From positions 1,725,501 to 1,789,500 of the forward strand of contig JANJXV010000152.1 of assembly GCA_024803745.1 (NCBI GenBank): 64,000 bases of DNA, read 5' to 3'. The DNA comes from Megascapheus bottae. Lineage: Eukaryota; Chordata; Mammalia; Rodentia; Geomyidae. A model generated the notes under the pieces. It was not told the origin of the DNA. It ran no database searches and worked only from the letters and a program-made list of their open reading frames with translations. The position numbers and the translations under genes were made by a program. Below are positions 20,218 to 31,947 of this stretch, one piece after another; within the stretch, counting starts at the first letter, position 1, and the number at the start of each line of letters is the position of its first letter.

Positions 20218-20308
20218 TCTCATGCAGATTCAAAAATGTGAGTTGGTCTTGGTTCATACTTACCCATTTGGTGAGGACAGCCTTGTATCTGATCGTCCTA
20301 AAGAAGAA
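20218..20308 (+). pseudogene. INTS13: INTS13 pseudogene exon d
   Basis: 91 bases, completing the split His codon of exon c, followed by a consensus GTAAGT donor. It encodes LMQIQKCELVLVHTYPFGED and SLVSDR, with a few replacements relative to the conserved family sequence. Confidence 0.88.
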
Positions 20309-20857
20309 GTAAGTGTAGATAAGTGTTAGATGAGAAAATTATTGTGAATTGTTATTAATGAATATGGGGAAAACTTAAAAATTAAAATGATTAACTCAAT
20401 ATTTTCTGCAAAATTTGCAAGGCAAACCTTTATGGCACATATCTCAATTGGCTCATAGGACTTATATTTGTAGATTTTTTTTCAAATATTCTTTGCTTTG
20501 TTTCCCTATCACTCATTTTAATTAAATGTGTTGCAAACCTATACAGAGTTTGTATTGTTCCAAGTACTTGATTGAACTTTATTTCCTTTAATAACTAATT
20601 TTATTACATAAAAATTGTTTTTCCTTATTACCAAAGAACATACTCTAACATACTCTAGTTTCTTTGATAACAAAGAAACTAAGAAACTAATTCTATACTT
20701 TTAGAGTTGGTGGATGGAGAAAACATTTCCATCATTTACTATTGAATTGTTAAGTTTAAAGAGAATTAACAAATTTAAAGATTCTGTTGATTGTTAATTG
20801 CCTATTCATCACCTTCTTCTCATGTCTGAGTTTTCTTTTTTGCATACTTTTCTGTAG

Positions 20858-20986
20858 TTGTCCCCTGTTTTAGCTAGTGAAGTTCACAGTGTTTGGGTGG
20901 GATGGCATCTTGCTACTAAACTGAATCTTTTAGTACAGCAACATTTTGACTTGGCTTCAACTACGATCACAAATATTCCCATGAAG
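20858..20986 (+). pseudogene. INTS13: INTS13 pseudogene exon e
   Basis: 129 bases (43 codons), phase 0, between TCTGTAG and GTAGGT. It encodes LSPVLASEVHSVWVG, then ATKLN and the DLASTTITNIPMK segment. Confidence 0.9.
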
Positions 20987-21780
20987 GTAGGTGGTTCTGT
21001 TTCCTGCCACTTGGAAAGCTTTGCTCTTAAAATATTTGTTTGACCAGTCATACTCATTTTAATGTAATCTTTACTTTTTCTCCCTGTATTATATTTTTTA
21101 TTTTGCTAGCCCACATTCAGTGTCTGTGACCAGGTTAGTAAATCCAAAGGAAAAGATCACAGAACAAAATCCTGTACTTTTATTTACTCTATGAATGTGT
21201 AAAATAAGATAAAGAACAGTTGTGTTCTTGTTATTTTCATTAAACATAACCTGTATTTTAAATTGATTTTCTGTGATTCTTTTTCGGAGGCATTAGATTT
21301 TATGTACTTGGTATATCCTAGTGAATCATTATGCTACTTTTTTTCTAACTAGAGAAGAAGTCATAGCTTACAATTGTTTATTTTATGGCTGAAAATTCAG
21401 AGACGTGAGTCCTAGGATTTAACTAATAGGGTTTCTTAGGAATCTGTTGCTTCTTGTTCATTTGCATTATAGTAAGTTGTCTGTTGCCAGCATAGTGGTG
21501 GGTATATTGTAAGCTGTTAAGAGTTGTTTCTGAGCAGACTTGAATTTAACTGTATTGATTATACCCAAAATATTGAGTAACTATTCTACCTAAGCCTTCA
21601 CACTGACGTTGTTATACTAGTTTCAGTTTAGTGGAGGTAACAGGATGTTTCTGTGTAATCCTGACCTAATGACCTTCCCATTTTAGCTCTGAGGACTGAG
21701 ATTATAGCTATATGCCATCACATCTGGCTTCACTTTCAGGTATTTGTTTTTTTTTTAGGGCGGGGTGGGGCGGGCGGGCT
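20987..21780. other. Intron sequence without recognised features
   Basis: AT-rich, no exon and no SINE seen before the antisense copy starting near 21785. Confidence 0.5.
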
Positions 21781-21784
21781 GTTG

Positions 21785-22312
21785 CCAGTCCTGGGCTTGA
21801 GTCAGGGACTGAGCTCTGTCCTTGGACTTTCTCAAGGCTAGAGCTCTACCACTTGAGCCTCAGCACCACTTCCAGCTTTTTTCTATGTATGTGGTACTGA
21901 GGAATTAAACCTGGGTCTTCCTGCGTGCTAGGCAGGCACTCTACCACTAGGCCAAACTCCCGGCCCCAGTTCAGTTTCACTTTGCTCTGCCATTATGTAT
22001 CAGCATTCAATTTTTTGGGAAATATAATTCTTTCATTATTAATTTCCTCCTAATTCCAAAATCTGGTTCATTATTACTATACGGTAAGTCTCTGGTGTCT
22101 TAAGTTTTAAACGCAGCTACTCAGGAGGCTTAGATATGAGGATTGCAGTTCAAAGCCAGGAGGGGCAGGAAATTCCACTCTTATCTCCATTTAACCCCCA
22201 GGGAAAATGGAAGTGGAGCTATGGCTCAAGGTGGTAGAGTGCCAGCCTTGAGTGAAAGGGCTAAGAGACAGTGCCCAGGTGCTGAGTTCAAGCCCTATAA
22301 CCAACAAGAAGG
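21785..22312. mobile_element. Antisense ID-like and sense composite SINEs
   Basis: ID-like dimer antisense at 21785-21968, following a G-rich run at 21757-21780. Composite sense copy at about 22112-22312, with an eroded left end. Confidence 0.7.
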
Positions 22313-22915
22313 GCCCGTGGGGGAGATACTTTAGGCTCATATTCCTAATGTAGAAACAATTGACAAAATAGCAAATGCGCTTATATGCTTTTTTTTTTAC
22401 AAATACACCTTATAAAAAATACTGACTATATTGATTACTTGCTTATTATAGCTGACATTTGTTTGCTTCTGCCATTATATCTTTTAGTCTTTACTCACTT
22501 AAGTAAATATATAATGTTCAAATTTTTATTATATTAAAACAAATTAGAAGGCTTACTTATTAGTTTGTATTTGCTATGTTAAATAACTGGTGTTCATTAA
22601 ATTCACTGTAGGTATTTGAAGATGATTTTTCTCTTTTAACCATTATTTCACTTTCAGTTTATGTACGTTATTTTCATGTTCTGTAAAAAATATGCTAATT
22701 AGTAAAACAGAAACTCCAAAATTTCTATATTCATTGTTACCTAAGAACATTGTTAGTTTTGTACTGTATCTTTAAATAGACTAATTACTAGGTAGATTGC
22801 TGAAATGTTGAATGTATTTGACTTCAGTTTAAACAAAAAAGCAAACTGAATACTTAATTCCTTTGTTTTGCAATGAAAACCAAGTTATTGTGCATGTTTT
22901 AAATTTTGCTTGAAG
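22313..22915. other. AT-rich intron sequence
   Basis: Nothing recognised; strongly AT-rich up to the acceptor at 22915. Confidence 0.5.
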
Positions 22916-23000
22916 GAAGAACAACATGCTAACACATCTGCCAATTATGACGTGGAACTGCTTCATCACAAGGATGCTCATGTAGATTTCCTGAAGAGCG
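22916..23000 (+). pseudogene. INTS13: INTS13 pseudogene exon f (last one found)
   Basis: 85 bases between TTGAAG and GTGAGTC. It encodes EEQHANTSANYDVELLHHKD and AHVDFLKS. The next expected exon (beginning with a DSHLGG-like segment) is not present anywhere downstream that I could find. Confidence 0.9.
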
Positions 23001-23019
23001 GTGAGTCATGGGAAAGAGC

Positions 23020-23290
23020 TGCGTTTTTTTTTATTGGATGAAATAATGGGTTTATTGTGACATTTTTTTTCACATATGCATCTAAGATACTACAATCACG
23101 TTGACCCACCCATTACCCTTTCCTACTCCCATTCCCAAGGACCCCTTTCAAATCCTCCCTCCTTTTGTGTCTTTCATTTTGAAAGCTGGATGCCATATGT
23201 ACTATTTCAAGTCTGGTCTATTTTACTTAACATGATTTCCATTCTGCAGATGACATTTCCTCCTCCTTTATAGCCAAGTAGTTAACACTT
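23020..23290 (-). mobile_element. L1 3'-end fragment, antisense (probable)
   Basis: Starts with a T run and shows the layout of an antisense L1 tail (CACCCATTACCCTTTCC, then TGCAGATGACATTTCC-like words). It belongs to a different subfamily from the L1 tail at 54731. Confidence 0.55.
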
Positions 23291-23371
23291 GGTTTTGTAT
23301 ATATACCACTTTGGAAAGAGCTGTTTTGAGATTCTGTTTTATTTTGTGTTTAGTTTAAAAATTACCTTTAA

Positions 23372-23562
23372 TAGGCTGGGAGTTTAACCTAGTGGTAGAG
23401 TGCTTGCCTAGCATGCACAAAGACCTGGGTTTCATTTCTCAGTACCGCATACACAGAAAAAAGCCAGGAGTCCTGCTGAGGCTCAAGGGGTAGAGCTCTA
23501 GCCTTGAGAAAGTCCAAGGACAGTGCTCAGGCCAAGTGCTCAAGCCCAGATCTGGCAAAAAA
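23372..23562 (+). mobile_element. ID-like SINE, sense
   Basis: Complete dimer from GGCTGGGAGTTTAACCTAGT to a CTGGCAAAAAAA tail. Confidence 0.85.
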
Positions 23563-23604
23563 ATTTACCTTTAAAGTAGTTGTGTAGAGGCGTTACAAGT
23601 ACAA

Positions 23605-24560
23605 TGCATCTTTTTTTTTGTTTTTAAATTGTATTTTATTGTCGAGGTAATGTTACGGGGTTACAGTTACAGTTGTCAGATAGTGGGTACATTACTTCTC
23701 AAACCTTGATACACTGTCTCATGTCTTTCCCCCTTTCCCTTCCTCTGTCCCCTTCGCAGTCATCTTGTTTTCCTCCTTCCCTTTCCTATTTCAAATAAAC
23801 AAATAAACATACATATAATATACCAGGTAAGAAAGTCAGATACAGTAACCACATAAGATTAACCATAAGGGGAAAAAAGAGAAAAGAAATAACTTCACAT
23901 AGTATATTAAGAACAATAGTCACAAAGATAAACCTCTTATTTCCACATCTTAGAGTTCCTTTTGTATAGTCTCATCCTGTATGTACATAGCTTTTAAGCT
24001 ATTGTGATCCTCTGCTAGGAGAATCCTAGATGTGTTCTAATTATTTCAAATGAGGGAAATCATGGAATGTATGTTCCTTGGGATCTGGCTTACTTCACTG
24101 ACTGTGATTTTTTTCCCCAAGTCTTTCCATTTCTTTAAAAATGGGGCGATGTCATTCTTTCTGATGGTAGCATAGAATTCCATTGTGTATAAGTACCATG
24201 TTGCTATATTGTCTTGATCCATTTATCTGCTGAGGGGCATCTGGGCCTGAGCACTGTTCTTGGACTTTCTCAAGGCTAGAGCTCTACCACTTGAGCCACA
24301 GCACCACTTCCGGCTTTTTTCTCTGAATGTGGTACCAAGGAATTGAATCCAGGTCTTTGTGTATGCTAGGCAAGCACTCTACCACGAGGCCAAACTCCCA
24401 GCCCCCTTTTTATTGTTATTATAAAGGTGATAAAGAGATAATAGTTACTTAAGTCAGGTAATGAGTACATTTCTTTTGGATAATGTCACCCTTTCCTTGG
24501 CTCTCTCTCAGTTTTTCTCTGACATTCCCACCCACATTTTTTCTCCTTAATGGAGAGTCC
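23605..24560 (-). mobile_element. L1 3' region, antisense, interrupted by an ID-like SINE
   Basis: 23620-24235 is the reverse complement of the L1 tail and ORF2 end (GATACACTGTCTCATGTC, CCATTGTGTATAAGTACCA words). An antisense ID-like dimer sits at 24236-24405. A different L1-like tail continues to about 24560. Confidence 0.7.
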
Positions 24561-24682
24561 TTTCACCCAAAAGAGAGAAATCAGGCATGACTAAAAACCA
24601 CAACAATTAAATGCATATTCAATATTTAGATGTAGTATAAAACTATTGGAAACAGTAACTACATGCACTGAGATTAGAAAGG

Positions 24683-24850
24683 AAAGGATATGTCAAGATG
24701 CTGAAAGCTCACAACTGTAATTCTAGCTATTTAGGAGACTGAGATCTAAGGACTGAAGTTCAAGGCCAATCTGGGCAGGAAATTCCTGAGTGAAAAAGCT
24801 CAGGGACTGTACCTGGGCCCTGAGTTTAAGTCCTGTGATTGGCTGGGGAG
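24683..24850 (+). mobile_element. Composite SINE, sense, shortened
   Basis: Shows ACTGAGATCTAAGGACTGAAG and the right-half tail around GCTCAGGGACTGTACCTGGG. Confidence 0.6.
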
Positions 24851-25500
24851 GTGGAAAGGAAAGGAAAGGATATGTTGAAAATTAAAAAAAAATTATTAGA
24901 TCTAAAGGTACTGATAATGAAGTAGTAATAAAGAAAAATGGAGGAAAGAGAAGGATTGAAGCAGCAAATCAGGAGAAGTAAAGAAAATAGAATGGATATA
25001 TCGGCAAAACTAAAATATTAAGAAGAGAAAACAGGGAAAAATAAGTACAGCAGAAGGCAAAATGATCAAAAGAGAAAAATAGGCAAAACAACAAAGAGCA
25101 AGCTACAACAATCTAACGACAAATACATCTAGAAAAAGGAAACTCCATTCCTGGACCTCTGCCTTTCTCATTGCTGGATGTGCATTCGCTACAATGTTTC
25201 CTGTCTGCACCTGGTGAGTGACTCCTGCCTGCAGGATTCTTTTCTGTCTCCTTTAACCAAGCTGCCTAAGTCTCTCTCCCTGTGTTTAGTTTAAGACCCC
25301 CCACCCCCAATGTGTTCTGGTGAGATTGGATTCCTCCTCCCCCCCATATCCTACTTTCCCACTCAACATCCTTATTGACTCTACCCAATGACATCGTCAC
25401 TCACTCCACCTCCAGTCTCCACTGACTTCACCCCTCCCCTGGTGGCCTCCCTGGCTGGGCGCCCGCACCCATGTCCTCACTAACTCTTCCCCTACTTCCT
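24851..25500. other. Purine-rich sequence then C-rich leader before the ERV
   Basis: 24860-25140 is A/G-rich without a period. 25140-25500 is C-rich and may include the ERV leader or the remnant of a 5' LTR; I could not place a 5' LTR, primer binding site or start of the provirus. Confidence 0.4.
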
Positions 25501-25541
25501 CACTGACCACCCCCCACCCTCACAGACTTCACTTCCTCTTA

Positions 25542-26690
25542 GTGTTTCTTATTACAAAGGGGTCTCATCAGTCTCACCCAAGTCAGGACAACCCCTTGGG
25601 ATATATTTTACGCTCTTTAGATGTTCTTCTACTCAGAGACTCCATAAAGCCAAAACTGTTCATCTTTTATTGCAGTTGTGTCTGGCCAAAGTATAGGCTA
25701 GAGACCTGGTCTCAGTGGCCCCCAAATGGGACTTTGGATTATAATATTCTCAGGAATTTAGACAGTTTCTGCCGACGCAATAGTAAATGGCCGGAGGTTC
25801 TATATATTCAGGCTTTCTTTGCTCTCCATGCTTGCCTTTCTCTCTACCATTCCTGTTCAACTTCCCCTATCCTACTGGCAAAGGGGCATCCTGTCCCTGC
25901 CAAATCACCTAAGAGCCTGGAGTCTCTTCCTAAACCTAAAGTGCCTGATCCCCTACTCAACATTGAAGATTCTGCTTCTCCTCCCCAAGCTGAACCTTTC
26001 CTTCCTTCTCCTCCTCCTTCATCTCCTTTTGACTCACCTCCTGCTACTCATACTCGGTCTTGTACTGGTAGGTCACAGCTTCATCCAGCCTCCTTATATC
26101 CTTTGCAGTATGTGGCAGAGGCAGAAGGGGTCATTCGTGTGCATGCCTCCTTTTCAATGACAGATCCTTCCCAGACTGAGAAGCAACTAGGATCATACTC
26201 CCAAGACCCCAATAATTATACCAAAGAATTTAAAAACCTTGTTCAGACATATGACCTCACCTGGCATGACTTATGTATAGTCCTGTCCTCTACCCTTACC
26301 TCTAAAGAAAAGGAAAGGTTTTGGGTTGCAGCCCAAAAACATGTGGTGAAACCCACTGCCTACACAATACTTTCCCAGTAGGGGCAACGGCTGTGTCCAG
26401 GGAAGAGCCCAAATGGGACTATGAAAATAATGCCCCTTGAAGGGTTATCAGAAATAGGATGGTAACCTGCCTGGTAGCTGGCCTCCAGAAGGCAGCCCAC
26501 CATGCAGTCAACTATGATAAACTAAAGGAGGTTACCCAGAGATCCACTGAAAACCCAGCCAAATTTCTTGATCGCCTTACAGTAGCACTCCAGAATTATA
26601 CTAAGCTGGACCCTGTGTCAAAAGAAGGTATACTGGTCCTTAATACCCATTTCATTTCCCAATCAGCTCCTGATATTAAACAAAATTGAA
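25542..26690 (+). pseudogene. ERV gag remnant (matrix and capsid)
   Basis: The frame at 25542-26381 encodes a matrix-like start (an SHPSQDNPLGYIL phrase, then WSQWPPNGTLDYN and YIQAFFALHA), a proline-rich linker, and the capsid start near 26150 (SMTDPSQTEKQLGSY). It stops at 26379-26381. The capsid C-terminal part, including the region equivalent to the major homology region (about 26530-26590, TQRSTENPAKFLDRL), continues in another frame at 26459-26689, again ended by a stop. At least one frameshift and several stops separate the pieces, so the precursor cannot be made. Confidence 0.8.
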
Positions 26691-27264
26691 AAAGGCAGAG
26701 GATGTCCTTCAAACCCCTCAAGGAGATCTGGTGAGCATGGACTTTAAGGTTTTTAACAACCAGGAGGAACAGAAAAAAGCTGATAAAGATGCCCGTAATA
26801 GGAAAAAATGCCAGCTCCTGGCGGCTGCCCTTTGGGCTCCTCAAAGAAGAAGCACCCAATGCACACAACCCAGACCATGCTTTAAGTGTGGCAAGGAAGG
26901 CCCCTGGGCAAGAGCTTGTCCTACTCTAAAACCACCATCTGGACCCTGCCAAAGTGTGGGTAGCCGGGACACTGGGGAATCGAATATCCCTCCTCATCTC
27001 TACAAGGTGTGTCAGTCCCTCACATACCCACCACATACGGTGAGGAGTTCAACTTATCCAAGATGCTCAACTTGGCAACGGAAGTGCGATGCTGCCCAGG
27101 GCCGCTGGATCCCTCAAGCATCACTATCGAGGAGACCAGGGTATGTCTCCAGATTGCAGGCAAGCTACTTGTATCCTTTCTTTTGGATATGGGAGCCAGT
27201 TAATCGTTGTTACCTGAGTATTCCAGCTTGTCTTTTCCCTCTCAGATCTCAGTGGTGGGTGTAG
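26691..27264 (+). pseudogene. ERV nucleocapsid and protease remnant
   Basis: A CCHC knuckle is recognisable near 26878-26925 (CFKCGKEGPWARAC), but the zinc-binding His is Pro. After a frame change, a segment ending LLDMGAS (about 27180-27203) matches the retroviral aspartic protease active site, with Met in place of Thr in the DTG triad. Both key sites are therefore altered. This is a decayed coding region. Confidence 0.75.
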
Positions 27265-27429
27265 ATAGTCTTACTTGTTCTGTAACTACCCATGTAGATT
27301 AGATAACTTTCCTTTTTTACATTCCATTCTAATCTTAACCCACTGTCCCATATCCAAGACTCCCTCAGCCCCTTAAAGCCCTTTTCCTTCTCTCCCAATT
27401 TTGCCTGAGGATCGAGTCTTCCTTAAGAC

Positions 27430-27830
27430 CCTTAATCTTTCTGGTTTACATCCTAATTGGACAGGCCCTCATCAGCTCCTGCTGACCGCTCCCACTGCAG
27501 TTTAGCTCAAAGGAGAGCCACAGTGGTGTCTTTTGTCAGGAGTGAAAAAAAGGCTCCTGCTCTTGCCCCTTCTATGACGCCAAGGTATCTTGCATCCCTG
27601 AAGAAGATGGCACCCTGCCTTTTATGACTTCTTTTGAATTTCATCCAAGGACACATATGCACGTTCACTACCATGGAACGTTTACTGCTCCTTCTGGATG
27701 GACAGCATCCCCACGTTCTACCCTCAATGTCCACGCCCCTTCTCAGTCGGAAGTACCAGAAAGATTCTGCGCCTCTTTACAACTATCAGAAGGTGGGAAT
27801 GTTAAGTCTGCCTGGAAGAAATGACTTCTT
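27430..27830 (+). pseudogene. Possible integrase C-terminal remnant and 3' internal region
   Basis: Near 27453-27500 the sequence reads as NWTGPHQLLLTAPTAV, like the C-terminal domain of gammaretroviral integrase, and is followed at once by a stop. Frames beyond it (27624-27824, 27634-27915) overlap each other, and I do not recognise them as envelope. Confidence 0.45.
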
Positions 27831-27834
27831 CCCT

Positions 27835-28122
27835 TGGATCTCCCCCCCTGCACCCTGGAAATCCCTGCCCAGCACGTGTAACCCTGGCAACTGGCATGCC
27901 TGGGGGCAGTGTTAGGTCCCCACGGAGGTACTTCCCCATTATCTGAGGTCATATCCACTTCCGCTGTGACTATTCCCTGCCCCATATATAATCTCTCAAT
28001 TCCCACCCTAAGCTTTCTTCCTTTCCCGGACTCCATTTTGGAAGGCAGGAGTCTATTCTTTCCTCACACAATAAACGCTTTTCTCCTGAACTGCGTGGAG
28101 ATTCCTTTTGCCTGACATTACA
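27835..28122 (+). repeat. ERV 3' LTR (left boundary not fixed)
   Basis: TATATAA at 27985-27991, AATAAA at 28070-28075 and a terminal ...CATTACA near 28122 fit a U3-R-U5 end. The TG start could be near 27910 or further left. I found no matching 5' LTR to confirm it. Confidence 0.55.
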
Positions 28123-29060
28123 GACTTCAATTTTTAAATGGACAGTAAAGTGTTTGGATAAGAATCTGCATAGAGGAAGCATCACTGCTTTGGGACTATT
28201 GTGTTGACCAGAGTGATCTGGCAAAGCTTCTTCAAGAATTTGAATAGGCTTCTAATGGCAAGTGCAATTCTACTGAGCGTCTCTCGAAGTGAGATAGAAT
28301 TAAAGCAAAACACAAGAACGATGGGCATGGAAAGGATAGCATGAACACGGCACCATGATAGCACGATCTTGCGCCAATGAAATTGGTGACTGATCAGAGG
28401 ATCTTCAGATTGCTAAAGACTTTATAAGGCCTAGGTTCAAGATACAAGGAATGAAGGAACATTTCTAAGAAATGACCCAGGAGTCTTGTGATAGATGGCA
28501 TGCAGGAAAAAATGTGATGGCCTCAGAACTCCACTGAGAAGATGAACAGGCCCTGGGAAATGGCACTGGCTGGTGAGGACTTCACACGCTCCAAGATGGC
28601 CAGTCCCAGGGTGACCTTATTTTACACACTCCCCTTTCACCAGCAATTGTGTTTCTGAATCCTCTGAGATCATCACACACAGTGTGTGAAACACCTGCTG
28701 CCGTAGACACAATGGAGGTGAGCAGGACAGACAAAACCCATGGAGAGGAGCCCTGGCCCTGTGATGTCCCTCAACTCCAGTCTCTAGGGACTGGAAGGGA
28801 GGCCATATCAAGAACATGGTGAACCTCAGGGACTCCTGGTCAGAATGCAAGCATCAGCAAATATGGTTACAAAGAGAGAGCTTCTTCATCATGGACTGAG
28901 CACAGGAAGACATTGGTGGTGGGAAGATATTGTGCTTGTTAGTGTCACTTCCAAGATGACAACTGAAGGCCTGGGGGAATCTCTGGAGGCTACAATTGTG
29001 TGGGGGAAGCCAGGAGAGTTGCATGTAAAACTGTGCATCTGGCAGCCAGGAGAGTGGCAT
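28123..29060. other. Unassigned sequence between the ERV and the GOLGA2 retrocopy
   Basis: No SINE, exon or convincing frame. A 60-codon minus-strand frame at 28182-28364 looks hydrophobic but matches no family I know. Confidence 0.4.
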
Positions 29061-29067
29061 GGGAGTA

Positions 29068-29215
29068 GATTGACTGCCTAGCATGCAGGATTCCTCAGTA
29101 CCACGTAAACAAAACAAGCCGGAAAGCTTTCTGTGGTTCAAGTGGTAAAGCCCTGGACTGGAGAGAGCCCAAGGATAGCGCTCAGGGCCCGAGTTCAAGG
29201 CCCCGGGCATGCAAA
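29068..29215 (+). mobile_element. ID-like SINE fragment, sense
   Basis: Begins within the first half (GACTGCCTAGCATGCAGGA) and keeps the second half to GAGTTCAAGGCCCC. Confidence 0.65.
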
Positions 29216-29618
29216 CAGATATTCTTTAATGAAAACAAAGGGAAAAGAAACTTCACCTGTCCAACTGCAGCAAGTCCCACACTGGCCCCAAACTAGACAG
29301 CACAGAGTTAGATGGGGCTGGGACCTTAGTAGCAGACTCCACGCACTCTGCCTGGATCCTCAGATTCTGGAAACATACCCTATTCGTTCCTGTTTCTCGC
29401 TGACCAATAGGATCTGAGACTTGGGGCCATGCCCACATTCCACACTGCCTAGCAACACTGGTGTGGTCTCTGTAGGCTTACACCACTACCAGGAGCTGAT
29501 GGAGGTAGTGGTGGCTGAGTAGTGAGCCAGAGAATCCAGGTCATTTGGCAATAGAGCGAGGAGACAGGGATACTTTTTGGTGAGTGGGAAAGTACAGGAG
29601 ACTTCAAAGAGCCTGGGA

Positions 29619-30803
29619 ATGTGGCCCGTCCATATTTCCTATCCCAGAGCTGGCGTGTCAGAAAGAACAAGTCCAAGAAAGAAAAGAAAGCAGGAACACC
29701 AGCAGCAGAACTGTGGTCATGGACCTGAAGAATTCAAGAGCAACAGGAAAAAGAAAAGGGGAGGCAAGCCTAAGCTCAACACCAACACCAGTGAAATCTG
29801 TAATCCACGTGAGGGTGCTGCGAGAGATCATGCTGACCTTCAGCCTCGCCTGCCTTTGGGCAGAGTCGGAGCAGCCAATGTCAAGAGGGCTCCGGGTCCC
29901 AAGAAAAACGAGGATCTGGAGAAGCACTACAAATGCCTGCTGCTGGCCCTGGACTGGAGCAAAGTAAGACAACAACAGCTCTTCAGTGAAATCCACCTAC
30001 TGAAGCAGCTAAAGCAAGACCTGCAGGAACAACAGCAGGAAGAAAAGGAGAAGATGGACCAGGTGCAAGAAACACTGAAAGCAGAGTTAGAAGACCACAA
30101 GGTAGCCATCCAGATGTTGCTTTCAGAGAAAGGCCACTTACAATCTGCCCTGGCCCACATGGAAAAGGAAGCCAAACGAAGTCAAGTGGAGCATGAAGAT
30201 CTGACCAGCCGCCTGCAGGCTTCCCAGCAGCGCAGCTTATACCTGGAGATGGCCTTGTCTGCACTCACCACCATGCAGAAGGACACTGAGCAGAAGAACA
30301 GACAGCTCATCCAAGGTCTGGGTGATGTGAAGCTGCAGCTCGAGGCAAAGAGCAGAAGCTGGGACAACCTGCAGGAGCTGAATGCAGCCTTGCAGGGGAA
30401 GCTGGACGTGCTCTGGACCCAGAAGTCCAACATGAAGTTTAGATTGGAAAAATTCCAACGTGCACTAAGGGACCGGTAAGTGCTGAAAAGAAGACTACAG
30501 AATGTATAAAGTGTGGTGAGCACATTGAGGTTGGAGAGGGACAAGTGCGTGGAAGACCTGAGGATTGAGAGGTCCACGTGGACGGAGAAGGTGCGGCGGC
30601 TCTCTTAGGAGATGAACCAACTCACAGACGAGCGCGAGGAAGACCTGTGGCAGATGGTGGATTTAGAGAAGAAGCTGGCAGAAATGGAGAAGAAGCTGGC
30701 AGAGGCGCAGCACCCTGTAGGACCATCTCAGGCTGAGCAGCAGCACCAGGACCAGGCCTGCCAGACAAAGGAGGACTTCAAGCCTCAAAGGATATATGGA
30801 TAG
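29619..30803 (+). pseudogene. GOLGA2 (GM130)-derived retrocopy
   Basis: One frame runs from ATG 29619 (MWPVH, like the GOLGA2 start) to a stop at 30477-30479. It continues in the same frame with further stops at 30507-30509 and 30606-30608, up to 30803. It reads as the GM130 N-terminal coiled coil: KKNEDLEKHYKCLLLALDWS, then LSEKGHLQSALAHMEKEAKR, EDLTSRLQASQQR and, after the stops, an ERSTWTEKVRRLS segment and a PVGPSQAEQQ linker. GM130 is a cis-Golgi tether that uses this region with p115 and GRASP65. No introns interrupt regions that span several exons in the parent, which points to retrotransposition. The first 286 codons are open, so a truncated coiled-coil protein is possible. The C-terminal two thirds of GM130 are absent. 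A GTAAGT at the first stop could act as a splice donor. Confidence 0.75.
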
Positions 30804-30984
30804 CTACTGCCGTGGTCTCCTTATTGCTTCACTTCATCTGGAACTGGGTGGGACTGTTAACTTTACAAGATGAGAATGGTTTGCGGATTGTTCCTGAGTT
30901 GAAAGAACAGATGGCCAACAACAGAGTTTGTGTAGCCTTTGAGCTAACAATCCCAAACTATACCATGTCATTTAAAGTTATGGC

Positions 30985-31072
30985 ACTTTATGGCTCAAGT
31001 GGTAGAGCTCTAGCCTTGAGAAAGCCCAGGGACAGTGCTCAGGCTCTGAGCTCAAGGCTAGGACTGGCAAAA
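30985..31072 (+). mobile_element. ID-like SINE, second half only, sense
   Basis: From TATGGCTCAAGTGGTAGAGC to AGGACTGGCAAAAAAA. Confidence 0.7.
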
Positions 31073-31444
31073 AAACCCCAAAACTAAACAAAACGAAACA
31101 AAAATGAAATACAGTACAGAAAGCCGACACCAAATTTTGTTGGAGATGGAACGCTGAGATGTCTTGGGAAAAGGTTGTATGAAGCTTCTCATTTTTATCT
31201 GCCACATAATCCCAAGGATTTCCTTTTTTCTTTCTTTTACCTTAATTATATAACATGTAAATAAAAGTCATATAACTAGAAACTGCTTAACTTGTGTTGA
31301 TGTGATTCTGTGTATCAGAAAATTAATGTGAAATTGTAAAAACAGAGCCATATCTTCTAATGTAAAAATTATTTATACATGATAGGTATTCTTGTCAAAA
31401 TTAAAATTTTTAATATCTCACATAAAGTTATATCACTATCGCAC
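31073..31444. other. AT-rich spacer
   Basis: No exon or repeat recognised; it leads directly into the V2R exon 3 homology. Confidence 0.4.
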
Positions 31445-31947
31445 TTTATAACCAGATTAATAATACTTCAGCAAATGTCCTCATCATATATGCTGATAAT
31501 GAATCGCTAGTACATTTAATGGTGTGTATTGAGCAGTATGTAATAAAAGGAAAAGTTTGTATCATGAACTCACAGTTGGATTTAACCACAAGGAGAACAT
31601 ATTTCATACAAGGTTCATTTCATGTGTCATACATTTTTTTCACAGATTTTGTCAAGGCAGTTAGACCTTCCAAATACCCAAAAGAGTTGTTCCTTGCTAG
31701 GCTGTGATCTCTCTCTTTTAATTGTTCACATTCTGAGTCTGACTGTGTAACATGGAAAAACTGTCCTCACGAAGCTTTCTTGGGTTGGTTGCCTAGGCAC
31801 ATTTTTGACATGACTATGTCTGAACACAATAACAATATATACAACGCTGTGTATGCTGTGGCCCAGGCTCTGCATGAACTCCTTCTTCATCAAGCAGAAG
31901 TACAAACAATGAGAAATAGGAAAGGGATAGTATCTTCCTCTGTACAG
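31445..31947 (+). pseudogene. V2R pseudogene exon 3 (3' part of ligand-binding domain)
   Basis: It reads from an NTSANVLIIYADNESL-like segment through FVKAVRPSKYPKELF, a TGA at the usual Trp, then GWLPRHIFDMTMSEHNNNIY and a donor at 31948 (CAG|GTAAGG). The frame is the same on both sides of the stop. Confidence 0.85.

Larger units (their letters stand above)
25500..28122 (+). mobile_element. Class I (gammaretrovirus-like) endogenous retrovirus, internally deleted
   Basis: In order there are: a gag matrix/capsid remnant, a nucleocapsid zinc knuckle, a protease active-site remnant, a short stretch like the end of integrase, and an LTR-like end with a TATA-type box (TATATAA, 27985-27991) and AATAAA (28070-28075). 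The space between protease and the integrase-like end is far too small for reverse transcriptase and the integrase core, so most of pol is gone. No envelope gene is recognisable. Frames change several times and in-frame stops are present, so no viral protein is encoded. The gag style is closest to the HERV-H/MLV side of class I by eye. Confidence 0.8.

Noticed and set aside
28182..28364. Hydrophobic minus-strand frame, first thought to be a V1R or formyl-peptide-receptor fragment
   Set aside because: No receptor motif can be placed; spacing and length do not fit.
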